Source: Dysidea avara
Taxonomy: Eukaryota; Porifera; Demospongiae; Dictyoceratida; Dysideidae
DNA: 64,000 nucleotides
Assembly: GCF_963678975.1 (NCBI RefSeq)
Contig: NC_089277.1
Location: forward strand, 17,994,757 to 18,058,756
Reading direction: 5' to 3'
The first letter of the stretch is position 1. Each line of letters opens with the position of its first letter. Made by a program: the position numbers and the translations under genes. Of the stretch, positions 21,501 to 32,262 are shown one piece after another. The notes under the pieces were generated by a model that searched no databases, was not told the DNA's origin, and was given only the letters and a program-made list of their open reading frames with translations.

Positions 21501-23722
21501 ACTTTAGTGTCTCTGTCATCATTTCAACTACCATGTCCATATTTGGGTCCTACAAATAGATAAAAAATAAATATCATATAAAAACAGTTTGTGTAGGAAC
21601 TTAGTTTATGTGGTTAAGGACATAACCAAATAAAAGTTCCTCTTACCTTTTCCTAATACTAACTATACATACCTACACAAATAGTTATTAAGTTTAGACA
21701 CTTGGAATGCTCTTGTATACACAGTTATATGACTGGGAACTCATACCATACCCAAAAAGATTTTCCATCCCATTTCCCATACAAATATTTGCTCCATATA
21801 CTTGACACATGATCTGACAAGCTACTGTGACAAAACTGTACATGACACTCTCTAAGTAAGCATATACGGTTATAAGCAGAAGTCATATATGATCCCCTGA
21901 TATTTCCCATTTACCATATACTTAAACAATTACAAGCCTTGCACATACTTGACTAATAGACAATTGATCTAATTGGCTTTGTAACACAACCTTACATGAC
22001 TCAAATGCCATACACTCAGATTTATAACGTGCCATCCACGAGAATGGTCATCATTGCTAACATTGTTTCAGCTGTAACTGACTCATGCACACTACAACAT
22101 GTAATAGAAATGAAAATTTCTATATAGTAGCCATGGTAGCAAGCATTGTCCTGGTAACCAATATAATATTAAATTGAAAACAGTCTAAACTCAGCATACA
22201 TGCCTAGCCCTAGTCTCGTGCTCAGCCGGGCTCACACTAACCGTCTGGTGACATTCTTGTACTTGGAAGTGCAATCCAGCCAAAATTTTGGCTGGTAAAT
22301 CAGAATTGATGAGTTGCACAATCGTTTGAATGTATTGGAAGTAGATAAAGCTGTTCATTACAAGTTTTGACCTAAGTTTGTTCAAGAGGTTCGTTATCAC
22401 GTTGTGTTTTCTGATCTCACCTTATAATAATAAGACCGAAGAATTGGTGCGACTCAATATTTCACTGAAAATAAAATGCTATACCCTCTACTAATACTGC
22501 ATGGTAATAGAAGAGATCGCATCTAGTAAATGACCTGTTCTGAATTTTACTTTATTCCTAGCCATTTTAGAATGGTTTTTCACTGTTTTTAAGAAACTCA
22601 AGCATTGTCTCTAGATATGTGAATCAGTGGATGATTTGGGTTAGGACAGTTTAAATCTTATTAAATGCACATGTATAGGCAGACAATAACTGGTCTATTT
22701 TTAAAAAATCCACTGGGCAATTGTATATAAGCCATATACTTGGCAATTAAAGGTTGTATTACAATAGCAATTTACAATAGACCATGCAACTATTCTCATT
22801 GTGCACATATTGGAAACATATATACAAAAACTTATAATACAAAACTGTTGTGTAGTAAGGACTTATATTCTGGGCTGGTCCCCTAGATATATCAGTAATA
22901 GCCAATAAAATAAATATACACATAGGAAATGCATATATCTGGTATGTGTAATTCTATCGGTGTCACATTAATTTTACTGTTTTAGGGAAATTTATCATTT
23001 AATTTTTATATGCATGGGAAATCAGTGAAAAGTGCTGCTATAAGGTCCCCCAGGACAAGCATACATTTAAATGTCTAATATAGCATTTCTTGTCTGGCCT
23101 AATGACCTCATTGTTGACACTTCAGAACTATATCTCTAGGGTAATACTCATAGTAAGCCTCAATCCCCAATATACTCAGAACCTGATGTTACTTCGATAG
23201 TACAGGCAGCCTAGCTACCGACACGCAGATCACAAATTTCTATAGGTATACACTACGTACATGACAAAATTACCTCTTCATAAGTATTTGTTGATAATAG
23301 CTGTATACCTTCTGTCAACTTTGCCGCAGTCTCTTTTATCTTCTCTGCTAATTCCATATGAGCAGAGTGCTCTTTTTCCAACTCAAGACAGGTTACAAAT
23401 TTCTCATAGGCGTGTTCACCTTTACGTGGTAACAGTTGAACAAGGTAGTCAATCTTTTGCTGTCGAGTCAGCTGTTTATGGGATATTTCATCCCACTCCT
23501 CTTCAGTAAGCAGTTCCAATTTTCTCAATAGTGGAATCAGTTCTTGCAAACTGAGGTATTTTCTTAGATCAGAGTGGTTCTCCTGCAAAACTTTGGCAAA
23601 GTTAACGGGCAAAGTCGGCTTTTCCTTGGGTTGTTCCTGTAAACATATAATAATCCTGATAATGCAACGGGGAAGCATGCTCTGTTACGTACCTTGGGCG
23701 TTGCCGACGATAACGAAGACAT
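13548..23722 (-). CDS. CARD-coiled-coil-PH protein gene, copy 2 (complete, 12 exons)
   Basis: Exons: 23722-23693, 23636-23274, 21549-21406, 19845-19462, 19239-19171, 17760-17716, 17508-17395, 16520-16457, 16393-16320, 16046-15987, 15894-15822, 13654-13548. They join in frame with GT-AG borders into 508 residues. Residues about 15-105 are a CARD (LLRKLELLTEEEWDEI, LLPRKGEHAYEKFV). Residues 132-179 are a coiled coil. Residues 180-307 hold the conserved QFQKLLEYANG...LKQDADYIHR helical block and a Ser-rich acidic linker (STADETDDEHL). Exon 6 is RPESWPAYKKRRAAK. From about residue 399 to the end is a PH domain: GYLLKEG, RKRYFTLTKEFLFYSK, then a C-terminal helix with EMMTWINKIEDAI holding the invariant Trp. 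This copy has lost the Trp before RKRYF that copy 3 keeps (WRKRYF). A membrane-recruited CARD adaptor is inferred. The introns carry a SINE, several MITEs and a HIRAN-bearing element. Confidence 0.87.
13740..14146. mobile_element. hAT-type MITE with 8-bp target duplication
   Basis: The element starts TAGGGATGCGGCGATTATG and ends CATAATAGCCTCATGCCTA, which are imperfect inverted termini. It is flanked by perfect 8-bp duplications GTTGTCAA at 13732-13739 and 14147-14154. It is noncoding and lies in the last intron of CARD copy 2. Confidence 0.85.
14471..14503. repeat. (CA)n microsatellite
   Basis: A short run of CA/CG dinucleotides, next to a GTGGCGTGG-type degenerate repeat at about 14535-14615. 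Confidence 0.8.
14805..15029 (+). repeat. tRNA-derived SINE-like element
   Basis: It contains GTGGCGCTCAACTAG, resembling a pol III A box, and AGTTCGAATCC at about 14838, an excellent B box. A unique body follows, then TCAGACCTTCAGTGCTGGTC and a (TAA)n tail. The tail segment recurs inverted at 4431-4483. It is not a functional tRNA: the 3' half does not close an acceptor stem. Confidence 0.7.
15449..15514. repeat. Poly-T tract
   Basis: About 65 bp of nearly pure T. The following stretch (CCTAACCAATACTGTCAA near 15566, and CATGATCCCTACTACACAGT near 15641) recurs at 37486-37600, so this is part of an interspersed repeat. Confidence 0.8.
15750..15806. repeat. (CA)n microsatellite close to PH exon 11 of CARD copy 2
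   Basis: CA/CG dinucleotide run ending 16 bp from the donor of the 15894-15822 exon. Confidence 0.85.
16094..16286. mobile_element. MITE with CAGTGGAACCTCT termini and TA flanks
   Basis: The left end CAGTGGAACCTCTATATAA is mirrored by TTAAGAGAGATTCCACTG at the right end. TA flanks are at 16092-16093 and 16287-16288. Related to the element at 26517-26959. Length and TA target fit a pogo/mariner-type nonautonomous element. Confidence 0.75.
18006..18110. repeat. Foldback hairpin, about 105 bp
   Basis: AGTTGTAACACGGGCAT and on to GCCTGATATGTATGCC pairs with GGCATACATATCAGGC and on to CCCGTGTTACAGCT around a 20-bp loop. It lies in intron 5 of CARD copy 2. Confidence 0.85.
18671..18722. repeat. 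Foldback hairpin, GGCTACATTTTGTATGTAGC
   Basis: The left arm GGCTACATTTTGTATGTAGC and the right arm GCTACATACGAAATGTAGCC form a 20-22 bp stem with a short loop containing GGCTAGCT. Confidence 0.8.
20157..20830. mobile_element. Short transposon relic carrying a HIRAN segment
   Basis: The left terminus CCGTATAGTAAAAAACTTTG is mirrored by the right terminus ending CCTATACGG at 20830. A TA precedes the left end (20155-20156) but the right flank reads CA. An inner inverted repeat built on AAAAACTTTGAAATACTATT and its mirror occupies 20660-20750. A decayed HIRAN frame lies at 20224-20478 on the minus strand. The outer CCGTAT/ATACGG ends resemble those of the element at 50095-53000, but the rest of the termini differ. 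It sits in intron 3 of CARD copy 2. Confidence 0.65.
20224..20478 (-). pseudogene. Decayed HIRAN-domain ORF
   Basis: Minus-strand translation gives FSVNSSSRGYHVYQSIWP, which aligns with FSCESAVRGYHIYQEIW of the ORF at 50233-50580. Further on, TTVGHIPRKI matches GHVPRKI. The segment between them, which should resemble EGNPFDPFAVSVV, is out of frame, so there is at least one indel. HIRAN domains bind 3' ends of single-stranded DNA in SWI/SNF-type helicases such as HLTF; here the domain stands alone in a transposon relic. Confidence 0.7.
20953..21194. repeat. Foldback element with TGTAGGAA arms
   Basis: TTGTGTAAGAAGCATAGTTC near the left end is mirrored by GAACCATGCTTCCTACACAA at the right end. 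Inner arms (ATTCCTACACATGACA and TGTCATGTGTAGGAAT) also pair. Noncoding, in intron 3 of CARD copy 2. Confidence 0.7.
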
Positions 23723-25589
23723 GTCTCCCCGAGTGTAGCTATCCCTTTGTTCCTCCGGCGCACTGACGATTCAAGTAATGGTGACTCGAAACTAAGAGAT
23801 AGGCCTATATACGCTAGTGCGCGGCGAAAGCATCAGCATACAGAATAGATACGATGTTGATAACCTTATAATTTATGTTACCTGTGGTCCCTCGACGCCC
23901 GCCCCAACTCATTATGAAAGGGGCGGACACCAATGGAGATTTTGGCCTCCCTAAGGGGCCGGCTCATGTCAGTTTAGGTGTAGGTTTGTGATTAGCTTGT
24001 TTTTGTCAACCATTCACTTCTATCATAATTCCATTATTTACTCTTGTAATTATGTAGCTACATTTTACACTATTGAAATGTACAAATTTCACATAAAATG
24101 ACTAGATCTAATTCCCACAAGAAGGCTATGACCTGGCCTGTTGAAACAGAAAGTCAGAATCTTTTACAAGGTACAGTCTACAGGTCAGTGCCTAAAATAA
24201 CTTTTGTTTACACTGCACACTTTCTCTGAATAACTGACACCTACAGCATGTATCAGAAGCAAAGGAAGCACCTTTCTGGTGAAGTGCACATTCGGGGCAT
24301 AATCTTTTTTCAACTGATGCCTGGGCCTAGGGAAGGCAGCCAATCCTTGATGTACAAACAGTCCGAATGCTAACATGTAAATTAGAAGAGTCTGAGGGCA
24401 TGCTTCTCTCGAAAATCGGACTCTGAATCTGAGAGTGATTTCATATGCAAAATAATATAGTTAGTATTGTTTAGTATACATGATATGTAGTCATGTTATA
24501 TATTCTTATGGCAATTGCCCTATAAATTAACATTATACACAAAATTACATTTATCACTGCACACTTCAGATTTAACACTACAGTGTTAAGGCCTTATTTT
24601 AGGCCCTACTACAGGTATAGGGTGTAATGTTTGTGGTGTTATGTTCAGCTGTGAAATCGAGTTCAGTGGTCTGCCCTTCACATGAAAAATGAAGGGTCTG
24701 TCATACAGAACGAGACTGATCATGAGACATTCATGATTGCTCCAAATCCTGGAGTACAGCTAGGCCTGGTTCCTGAATGCTGAAGAAAACTAGCTAGCTG
24801 TGGGAAGTTTTAATGTAAAAGAGTTGAGTCAGTAGCTGCACATTTTAAGCTGGCCATGCACATAAACTTTATTAGCTTCTCATTCTCCAGTACTCAAACT
24901 GAATCATTTGCAGAAGTTTATAATTTGGGGCAGTTAATTTGTTTTACCTATTATAGCTAACTCACCCAACTCTGAAAGCAACTTTCTTGACTGCTCTGGC
25001 TTTAATAGTTGTTTAACAGCTGCATTCAGCTACCAAAGGTTCCATTCATTGATATTTCTAAGGGTCCATCATGAAAAATAAATTTTTGGGGGGAAGTTGT
25101 ATAGATTGACATTTTTCATGCATGTTTTTGTATAAATTTTAGGCTGTTTTCAAGCGTTCAAATCCTGCAGCATCTCAGAGTTGCATGCACCCTAGCCCCC
25201 AGAGTCCCCAAAATTCTACAGCCATACAACAATACTAGTCTTGCTGTGCCCTACTTGGCCTCACCACTGGTGGTGGTGACTTGTGAACATATAAAGGCAA
25301 CATGCAATGCCAACTGAATCTACCAATAGATTCCTATCCACTGATCACCACTGCATTCTTATATCAATGGTAGGCTTCTGAACTTTCAGCATATACCATG
25401 TGAAGTTGAATGTTACAGGTTCCATGTGTTGTGATGTATACAGCCACTATTTCAAATGAAGGTATTACCATAATATATTACCACAAATAAAAACTCATTG
25501 AACAATACAAAAATAAAAATAATGAACCTGCCAAATAAAAAATATATACAAGTAAATATTTGAATTATGTACATTGGAGATCATGTGAT
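23723..25589. other. Intergenic region between CARD copies 2 and 3
   Basis: No gene recognised. It should contain the promoter of copy 2 (just right of 23722) and the 3' untranslated region of copy 3 (just left of 25590). I saw no canonical AATAAA on the minus strand close to the copy 3 stop. Confidence 0.5.
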
Positions 25590-28500
25590 TCATGAAGTAT
25601 GATACAGAGTTGTTAGGTTGGTGATGACATCTTCAATGTTCTTCACCCAGTGGAGCATCTCCACTTCACTAGATGCTCTTAGTCTGATTACTTTGTAACC
25701 TGTAAAAATTTCAAGAAATATTAGGATACTATTAGGGCTGAGCAATAGTATCGATAGTGCGATATATCGCGATAGTAAATCACTATCGTTATCGCGATAG
25801 TAGGGATATCACTATCGTGATAATTATGATAAGCTCAGATCTGCTTTAAAATGGTATTAACAACCCTTCTATACTGTTTTACAGTTGGTATTACCAGCTT
25901 TCTTACAAAGGAGTGGCCTGTAAAAGCTTTACCAAAAGTTCATATTCATCGATCGCCCACGCAGTCAATTAACAAATGTCCTGTACAAGCAAAATAACTT
26001 TCTATATGACTGCAAATCATAGCTATACAACTAAGACTTTGTTAAGAGCAAAGTGTTTCATAAACTATCGGGATAGTATTCACTATCGTGATATTTAATG
26101 AGTAACTATCGTGATAGTAAAATTTTTACTATCGCTCAGCACTAGATACTATCAAATCTGTTACTTGTAAAGTAAAAGAAAATGATACTTCAAACAGTGT
26201 ATACAGTAAAATATTACACTAGGAATCTAATACGAATAACACTGTCAAAAGTGCACTTAGTAATAGCACTTACTGAACTTAACATATCTCTTACTTTGAA
26301 CAGCCTTTTTGTTTGGCTTATTCACTTTTATAAGTGATGACGTCTCCTTGTTTAGTAGTTCAATACTCTGAAAAAAAAAAGAGAAGATAAATATATTTGT
26401 TTAATTTTTAAAACACAAACAACAACCTTTTTCTTTTTTCTTTCCAATGCTAAGTTAATCAGAGGAATCAAGCCAAGTGGTCTAGTGTCCTATAACAATG
26501 TCAAGAATATTAAATACAGTGGAACCTTCTATATAAGGCCACATAAACTTAATTATTAGTTTCTCATCCCCACCTGCATTGCCGTTTTTCTTACCTCATC
26601 AATGATTTTTTGTACCACTAGTGGCTTAGTGCAGCCATCCAGCACCTTTTAAAGTCGGTACATTGCTAGAGCAGTCTCAGAAAACTACATTCTGAGTCAT
26701 TTTAGCTAGCTAATTCAGCTATCTAGTTAGTAAAAAATAAAATAAAAATCCATCCTCCCGCACTGATATTTCAAGGCAGGAGGATGAGAAACTAATGATT
26801 AAGTTTATGTGGCCTAAAGGACATTTTAGGATCAAGAATTTTTTTAGTAGTTTGACTCTCTCAGACATACAAATGTATAGAGCCAAGCTATTGAAAGCAA
26901 TTTTTTTCTTTACTATGAAGGTGTCCTAAATTTGGAGAGTCCTTTAAAAGGTTCCAATATAAATGTGCCATAAATCTAAACTACAGTGTACAGCCATTAA
27001 AAAAAACTGAAGTTGCTACACATCTGTAATGTTATGCTTTAAGACAAACCTGTTGTGATTTTGAATAAAATAAAAACTCTTTTGTTAAAGTGAAATATCG
27101 TTTCCTCCATATATCTCCATCCCCTAAAATATCGCATAACATGATTGATACAATCTGTGGGAACAAGTACCTTCTTTCAGTAGATATCCCTCTAAAACAG
27201 TACTTGAACACTCTTCATACTCCTCTACGGACGATGTCAAGTCCTGCAAATGTGTTCATAAATTTAACACCAACATTTACAAAATAACCAATCATTCCAA
27301 ACTGCTGTTTAAAATCAGGTTATAAAAAGCAGATAAGTGTAGGTGAACTACTCTAATAGAACATACACTTGTTCACCAAGAAATACTCCAATAAAACAGT
27401 CATCAATAATGCACTGCAAAGCACTACTAGGAATTGTCTCTAGGAAAAATTCTTGTAAGTTTCATGGAAATTCTAGTATGAACTGTTAATGGATTCACAT
27501 CACTGCAAAATTTTCATGTCAATTTCATGCAAAGCAGTCCATACATTTATACCACGAAACATATATGAAATACGACCTGACACACACACACACATTTCAT
27601 ATAATTTTCATAGTACAGTGGATGAAACAGTGCTATGAATATGTTTGCATGCACAACAAGCTTTGCATGAAATTTATATGAAAATTTGGTAGTGGTATGA
27701 ATCCATTAAAAATTCACACTATGGTGGTATGAATCTTCCATGAACATTGCATGAATCTGGTAGTGAAGTTTACTAAAATAGTTCCATACATCCATATCTT
27801 ATACGTAGAGCTACTACATTTATAAAACACTCAACAATTTAAAATACTATATACATTTTAACAATTTCGCTTACCACACTAGCACATGCCATAGAATTGT
27901 TTTCATCACAATCTTTTTCTCTGTTGATATCTGTTTTACAAGCACCAGAAATGACCTCTCCTTTTTGATGACTGACACAAGTACTATCACTGTCAGTTGT
28001 AGAGGTCTCTCTGACAAAATGATGTGAACAAGTCTGTAACACACAGAGCTCCATAAACCAAAATAGAAGAACATTTAATTATTTTAACTATTTATTAACC
28101 AATAAACTGTAGACTTCAGAAATGACATACACACTACAAATGAGTATACAGCATATTTCTTCTCTTTACCATGCATGCAAGACCACTTGAATTTAGCATT
28201 GGTAACATAAGAATATTTGTTTGATACCAGTATTATTAGATCAACTACAGTATTGATTAGTGTTCCTGAGTAGTTAGCTTATACACTTAAGTATACGAGT
28301 TTGTCTAATGTTAAAAAGGCATCATTTCCTTACGTATATCAAATACTACTCTAATAACTGAACCAGCCAACTCTATAGCTCCATTTAGAAAACACACGTG
28401 GGAAAAAAATTGCATAAAGAGCATATCTAAAATGCATCACTTGTTAGAGTGAGTCTTGTCAAGTGGTCTCATACAAAACATATACCAAAATTACCTTTGA

Positions 28501-31500
28501 CGCTCTTTTCTTCTTCGAAGCAGGCCACGATTCAGGTCGCTAAAGTACAGTTAACAGCTACCAGTAACCATCTAACCATCATTAACAAACCTGGCGACTT
28601 CTGTTGAATGCTGTGACTTTTTTCAGTGTTACTCTCAACCGTTTCTCTTGTTCAGGATCCTGTGTGGCAGTGAAAAGTGCCATGTACACTTTTGAAATTA
28701 ACTGGGACTCAAATTTGATTGATTATGTAAACCATGTAAATCACCAACTACAGTGTTTTCCTTTTATCACATAAGGTATACCATTTTAAGAATGCACATG
28801 TACATCAGTCAGCTATGTTAACCACATATTGAGGAAAACATTGTCATTTATTGAATGCTAAGTAGAACGTATCAATTCTGCCAATGGAAACCTTTATTTA
28901 TAACCATCCTGCGTCTTGCATGGTGCATACTTCAGAAATAAACACCTAGAGCTGAATAGACACCGATGCTAGACCCAAAATCAATTTATTGGAAATAAAA
29001 CCTCCAGGATTCTATATGGAAAATGGGCAAGCCTGATTATATCTAGTGTCCACTTTTTAAAGTCATCAAATATACCAGTACAGCACATACGAGTCACTGT
29101 TAAGCCTCACAAAGGAAATGCTATAGTGTATGTGCCATCTATCTCCAGTTCAACTTAGCAAGTATAATAACAGTAGACTGAATTTCATAAGAGGAGCTGT
29201 AAGTATAGTAAATCTTCTATATATTAGTCAAATCCATAACTATTTTCCCAGTGAAGAAGTACTGTCTACATGTACCGCATGTACTGAAACACAGTCACAA
29301 CAAACTGGAAGTCAAATGGATGCCTAGTATAATTGGTGGTCGTTACAACTTCACTGAATCAAATTAGAGAGAAGGAAATGAGACTTAAACATCTGCATAC
29401 AACCTTAAAAGGCAAAAGTTTTACCAAAATACAGCCATCTCTCACCTGGCCAGGAAGACTTGGCTGACAAAACAATCATTACAAATGCAATGCAGTATGT
29501 TATATCAATACATTATTACATTAGGGGACCACAGTATGAATACATCAATTAAGGGGTTTCCATATTAGTATTGATTCTTACCAATTGTGTATCTAAATCG
29601 TCATCAGTTTCATCAGCTGAAGACGTTGCTTCTTCAGATTCCTCTTCGATGGTTAGTGTACTACCACTACTTGGCTTGGGGATCCTGTTAGAATTTTTTA
29701 CCCCATTTGGTTGTCCCTCAGAATCCATGGATGATGTCCTACTACGCATGCTGTCACTGTCTTCTGAAGCAATGAAGCGTCGGACATGATCTGTGTCCTG
29801 TTTGAGACGTAACCTCACTCTCTTAAGCATCAGCTGTACATCATGATAATGCTCGGCTAAAGTGCGAGTATTACAGTCCGGCAGTGGTTGACCACCATTA
29901 GCGTACTCCAACAGTCGCTGGTATTTTGTCAACTCATCTTGATATGCAGAGTGTTTCCCCTGTGAAACGAGTAAAAAATGTACACAAAGGGTGAGAAATA
30001 TTGTTAGATCATTTTGCTGGTATCTGGGGGAAGTGACACATTTATACAGAAATACCCATAATATGCACTTGTGTAAATTCCTTCATGATTTAATAGTTGT
30101 GTTCATACTCACTCAACCACAAGTCAGTTGGATGGGAGAACAGTGTCTCAGCTTTCAGAATAATTACCTTTTCAACTAGTTGAGCTTCTAGACTAGCAAT
30201 CTTAGCATTCTGCTCATCTAGGAATGGCTGTATCACTGTCATCAATTGTCCAATTAGTGTACTAGTTACCATGTGTGACTCCTAAACAACACAGAAAATA
30301 TACACACGTAAAGGTATATTATATTGAAACAAAAAAAAATTGGAGACTTTTATCATCAAGATTTAGATTACAGCTTATTGTCTCCAATCTGTGTATCATA
30401 TAGGAGATATATGAACGTATATTTATTTATAGAAATTTTGTTTCTACATCTGGTAGTTTCTTTACAGTACAGAGAAAGGAAGTCACAACAAACTGGAAGT
30501 CAAATGGACATACATGGTTAACCAACCTAACAGCTTGTTGCTATACACTAATCATGCTCTGGAACAGATTCTACACAATTAACTACTAGATCAATAACCT
30601 GCGTGGTATATATATATATATAATGATTAACAAAACAACCCACTACATGGTTAACCAACCTAACAGCTTGTTGCTATACACTAATCATGCTCTGGAACAG
30701 ATTCTACACAATTAACTACTAGATCAATAACCTGCGTGGTATATATATATATATAATGATTAACAAAACAACCCACTGCTACATATCCTTATTAAATGCT
30801 ACACTACACACAGATATACTTTTGAGTGTGTGAGTACCATCACCAAAATGAGGTAGATGCATACAGAAATACACTGCAAATAAAAATTCTTGAAGATACT
30901 TTGGCTAACTTTTTGGCGACACTACAGTCTACAGTGTCACATAACGGATCACACATTACATTATAACCTTATGAAAACCAAGCAAAAATTGTTTAAGGCG
31001 TCAGGACAGGCAGCAGCATGAGAAGGCTTGAGCCCTGGGATACATTGGTATTTCATGCTTTAGAATATAATGAGATCATGTGATGAATAATGGTGACGAT
31101 GTGCAACCAACCTATTCTTATTAACTTATTAAAACTCACTGGCTACCTTGTGAAAAAACATAAACCACTGGCCACATAAAAATAGACCCCATTGTATACA
31201 CAACAAGACCACCTAGTTATTAATTTATATTTGGCCCCATCAGTCTGGTGGTCAGAGGATTTAACATATTTTATTTCTTAGATCAGGCCATCACAGGTGA
31301 CTTCCCTTTTATACACAAACAAATAGGGTGAGACCCATGCTTTGATACAGGGCAGTTGTACAATAAACAACATACAGACAAAGCACTAATGCTGTAGCAT
31401 TGATGAAGACTGAAGTCAGATGAGAAGATTGTGGATCCATTGGGATAAGCTATTATTTGTTGAATTACGTTTCTTTTGACTTGCCATAGGTAGTAAACAC

Positions 31501-32262
31501 TACACAACTATAATGGGCTGTCAGGGATTATTCTCTTGCTGGTGCTAGTAATTCCTGGTGTCACATTTATCTCACATATAAACCAAGGGGGTGTCACTCC
31601 AATATACACTGTACTACGATCTGCGGTCAAAGCTAAAGGTCAATGAACAAGGCCGATTTTTCACAAAGAACAACGGTCAAAGCTTCGCAAGTAAGTAGCG
31701 CACGGAAATATAGCGAAAATTAACGGAACCAGGTCCATGGTCAAGACAAAATTCGACAAAAGTCAACAGTCAAAATCGATCTTGACCAACTTTGACTGCG
31801 GTCGCAGATCGTAGTATAGTGCTTATTGGAGTGACACCCCCTTGTAAACTACTCCATAAACATGTACTTTCCTCACCTTTGAATGAGAAGGCTGCAGTGG
31901 GTGAATTGCTGTCAGTTTATCAGCTAATTCTTGATGTGCTGGGTGCTCACTCTCTGACTCTAAACAATTGACAAACTTAGCGTAGGCATTTTCGCCTTTT
32001 CTGGGTAGGATTTGTACCAGGCGGTCGATGCTTTGTAACGTGGTCGCTTTGCAAGACAATTCCTCCCATTCTTCTGTGGTCAGTAATCCCTGGCCATTGA
32101 GCAGTGGAATAAGTTGTGGTAGGCTGAGAGACTGGCGAAGATCGTAGTGGAAGTCTTGCAAGATTCTAGCGAAACTAGTTTTCTCCTAAAAGAGCACAAA
32201 ATGTCAAAAAACAGACGATACCTTTTTTTCGAAACCTTCTTCACTATTGAAAGTAGAGACAT
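25590..32262 (-). CDS. CARD-coiled-coil-PH protein gene, copy 3 (complete, 12 exons)
   Basis: Exons: 32262-32236, 32185-31877, 30281-30168, 29959-29582, 28659-28591, 28539-28495, 28033-27875, 27243-27171, 27123-27050, 26489-26427, 26367-26295, 25699-25590. They give 497 residues with the same intron phases as copy 2. Start MSLLSIVKK. CARD at about residues 12-100 (LLNGQGLLTTEEWEEL, ILPRKGENAYAKFV). Coiled coil within 113-150, shorter than in the other copies. Helical block and linker within 151-276 with MRSRTSSMDSEG and ETDDDLDTQL. Exon 6 is RPESWPASKKKRASK. The 53-residue exon 7 (TCSHHFVRETSTTDSDS...) is divergent between copies. The PH domain is at about 386-492: GYLLKEG, WRKRYFTLTKEFLFYSK, DTRPLGLIPLINL, EMLHWVKNIEDVI. 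K-x7-R-K-R in the first loop is compatible with phosphoinositide binding. It starts 361 bp from the oppositely oriented SART1 start. Confidence 0.87.
25733..26144. mobile_element. hAT-type MITE with perfect 8-bp target duplication
   Basis: Ends TAGGGCTGAGCAATAGTATC and ACTATCGCTCAGCACTA are inverted. GATACTAT flanks both sides (25725-25732 and 26145-26152). The body is rich in ACTATCGNGATAGT palindromes. It lies in the last intron of CARD copy 3, the same intron position as the MITE at 13740 in copy 2, but it is a separate insertion with a different target site. Confidence 0.88.
26517..26959. mobile_element. CAGTGGAACC MITE split by a nested foldback
   Basis: The left end CAGTGGAACCTTCTATATAA matches the element at 16094. 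The right end near 26959 (AAAAGGTTCCAATATA) is decayed. A second foldback, 26537-26814, interrupts it: GGCCACATAAACTTAAT...AGTTTCTCATCC is mirrored by GGATGAGAAACTAATGATTAAG...GTGGCC. Confidence 0.7.
30511..30776. repeat. Perfect tandem duplication, 2 x 133 bp
   Basis: TACATGGTTAACCAACCTAA starts both copies, at 30511 and 30644. No difference was seen between them, including the internal (TA)n run. A fresh duplication in intron 2 of CARD copy 3. Just upstream, AGTCACAACAAACTGGAAGT followed by CAAATGGA (30480-30507) also occurs at 29292-29319. Confidence 0.92.
31585..31843. mobile_element. Foldback MITE, AAGGGGGTGTCACTCC ends
   Basis: The left arm AAGGGGGTGTCACTCCAATA, then ...ACTACGATCTGCGG, is mirrored over about 42 bp by the right arm ending GGAGTGACACCCCCTT. 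The interior contains GGTCAA motifs in both orientations. In intron 2 of CARD copy 3, right next to the end of the CARD exon. Confidence 0.85.
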
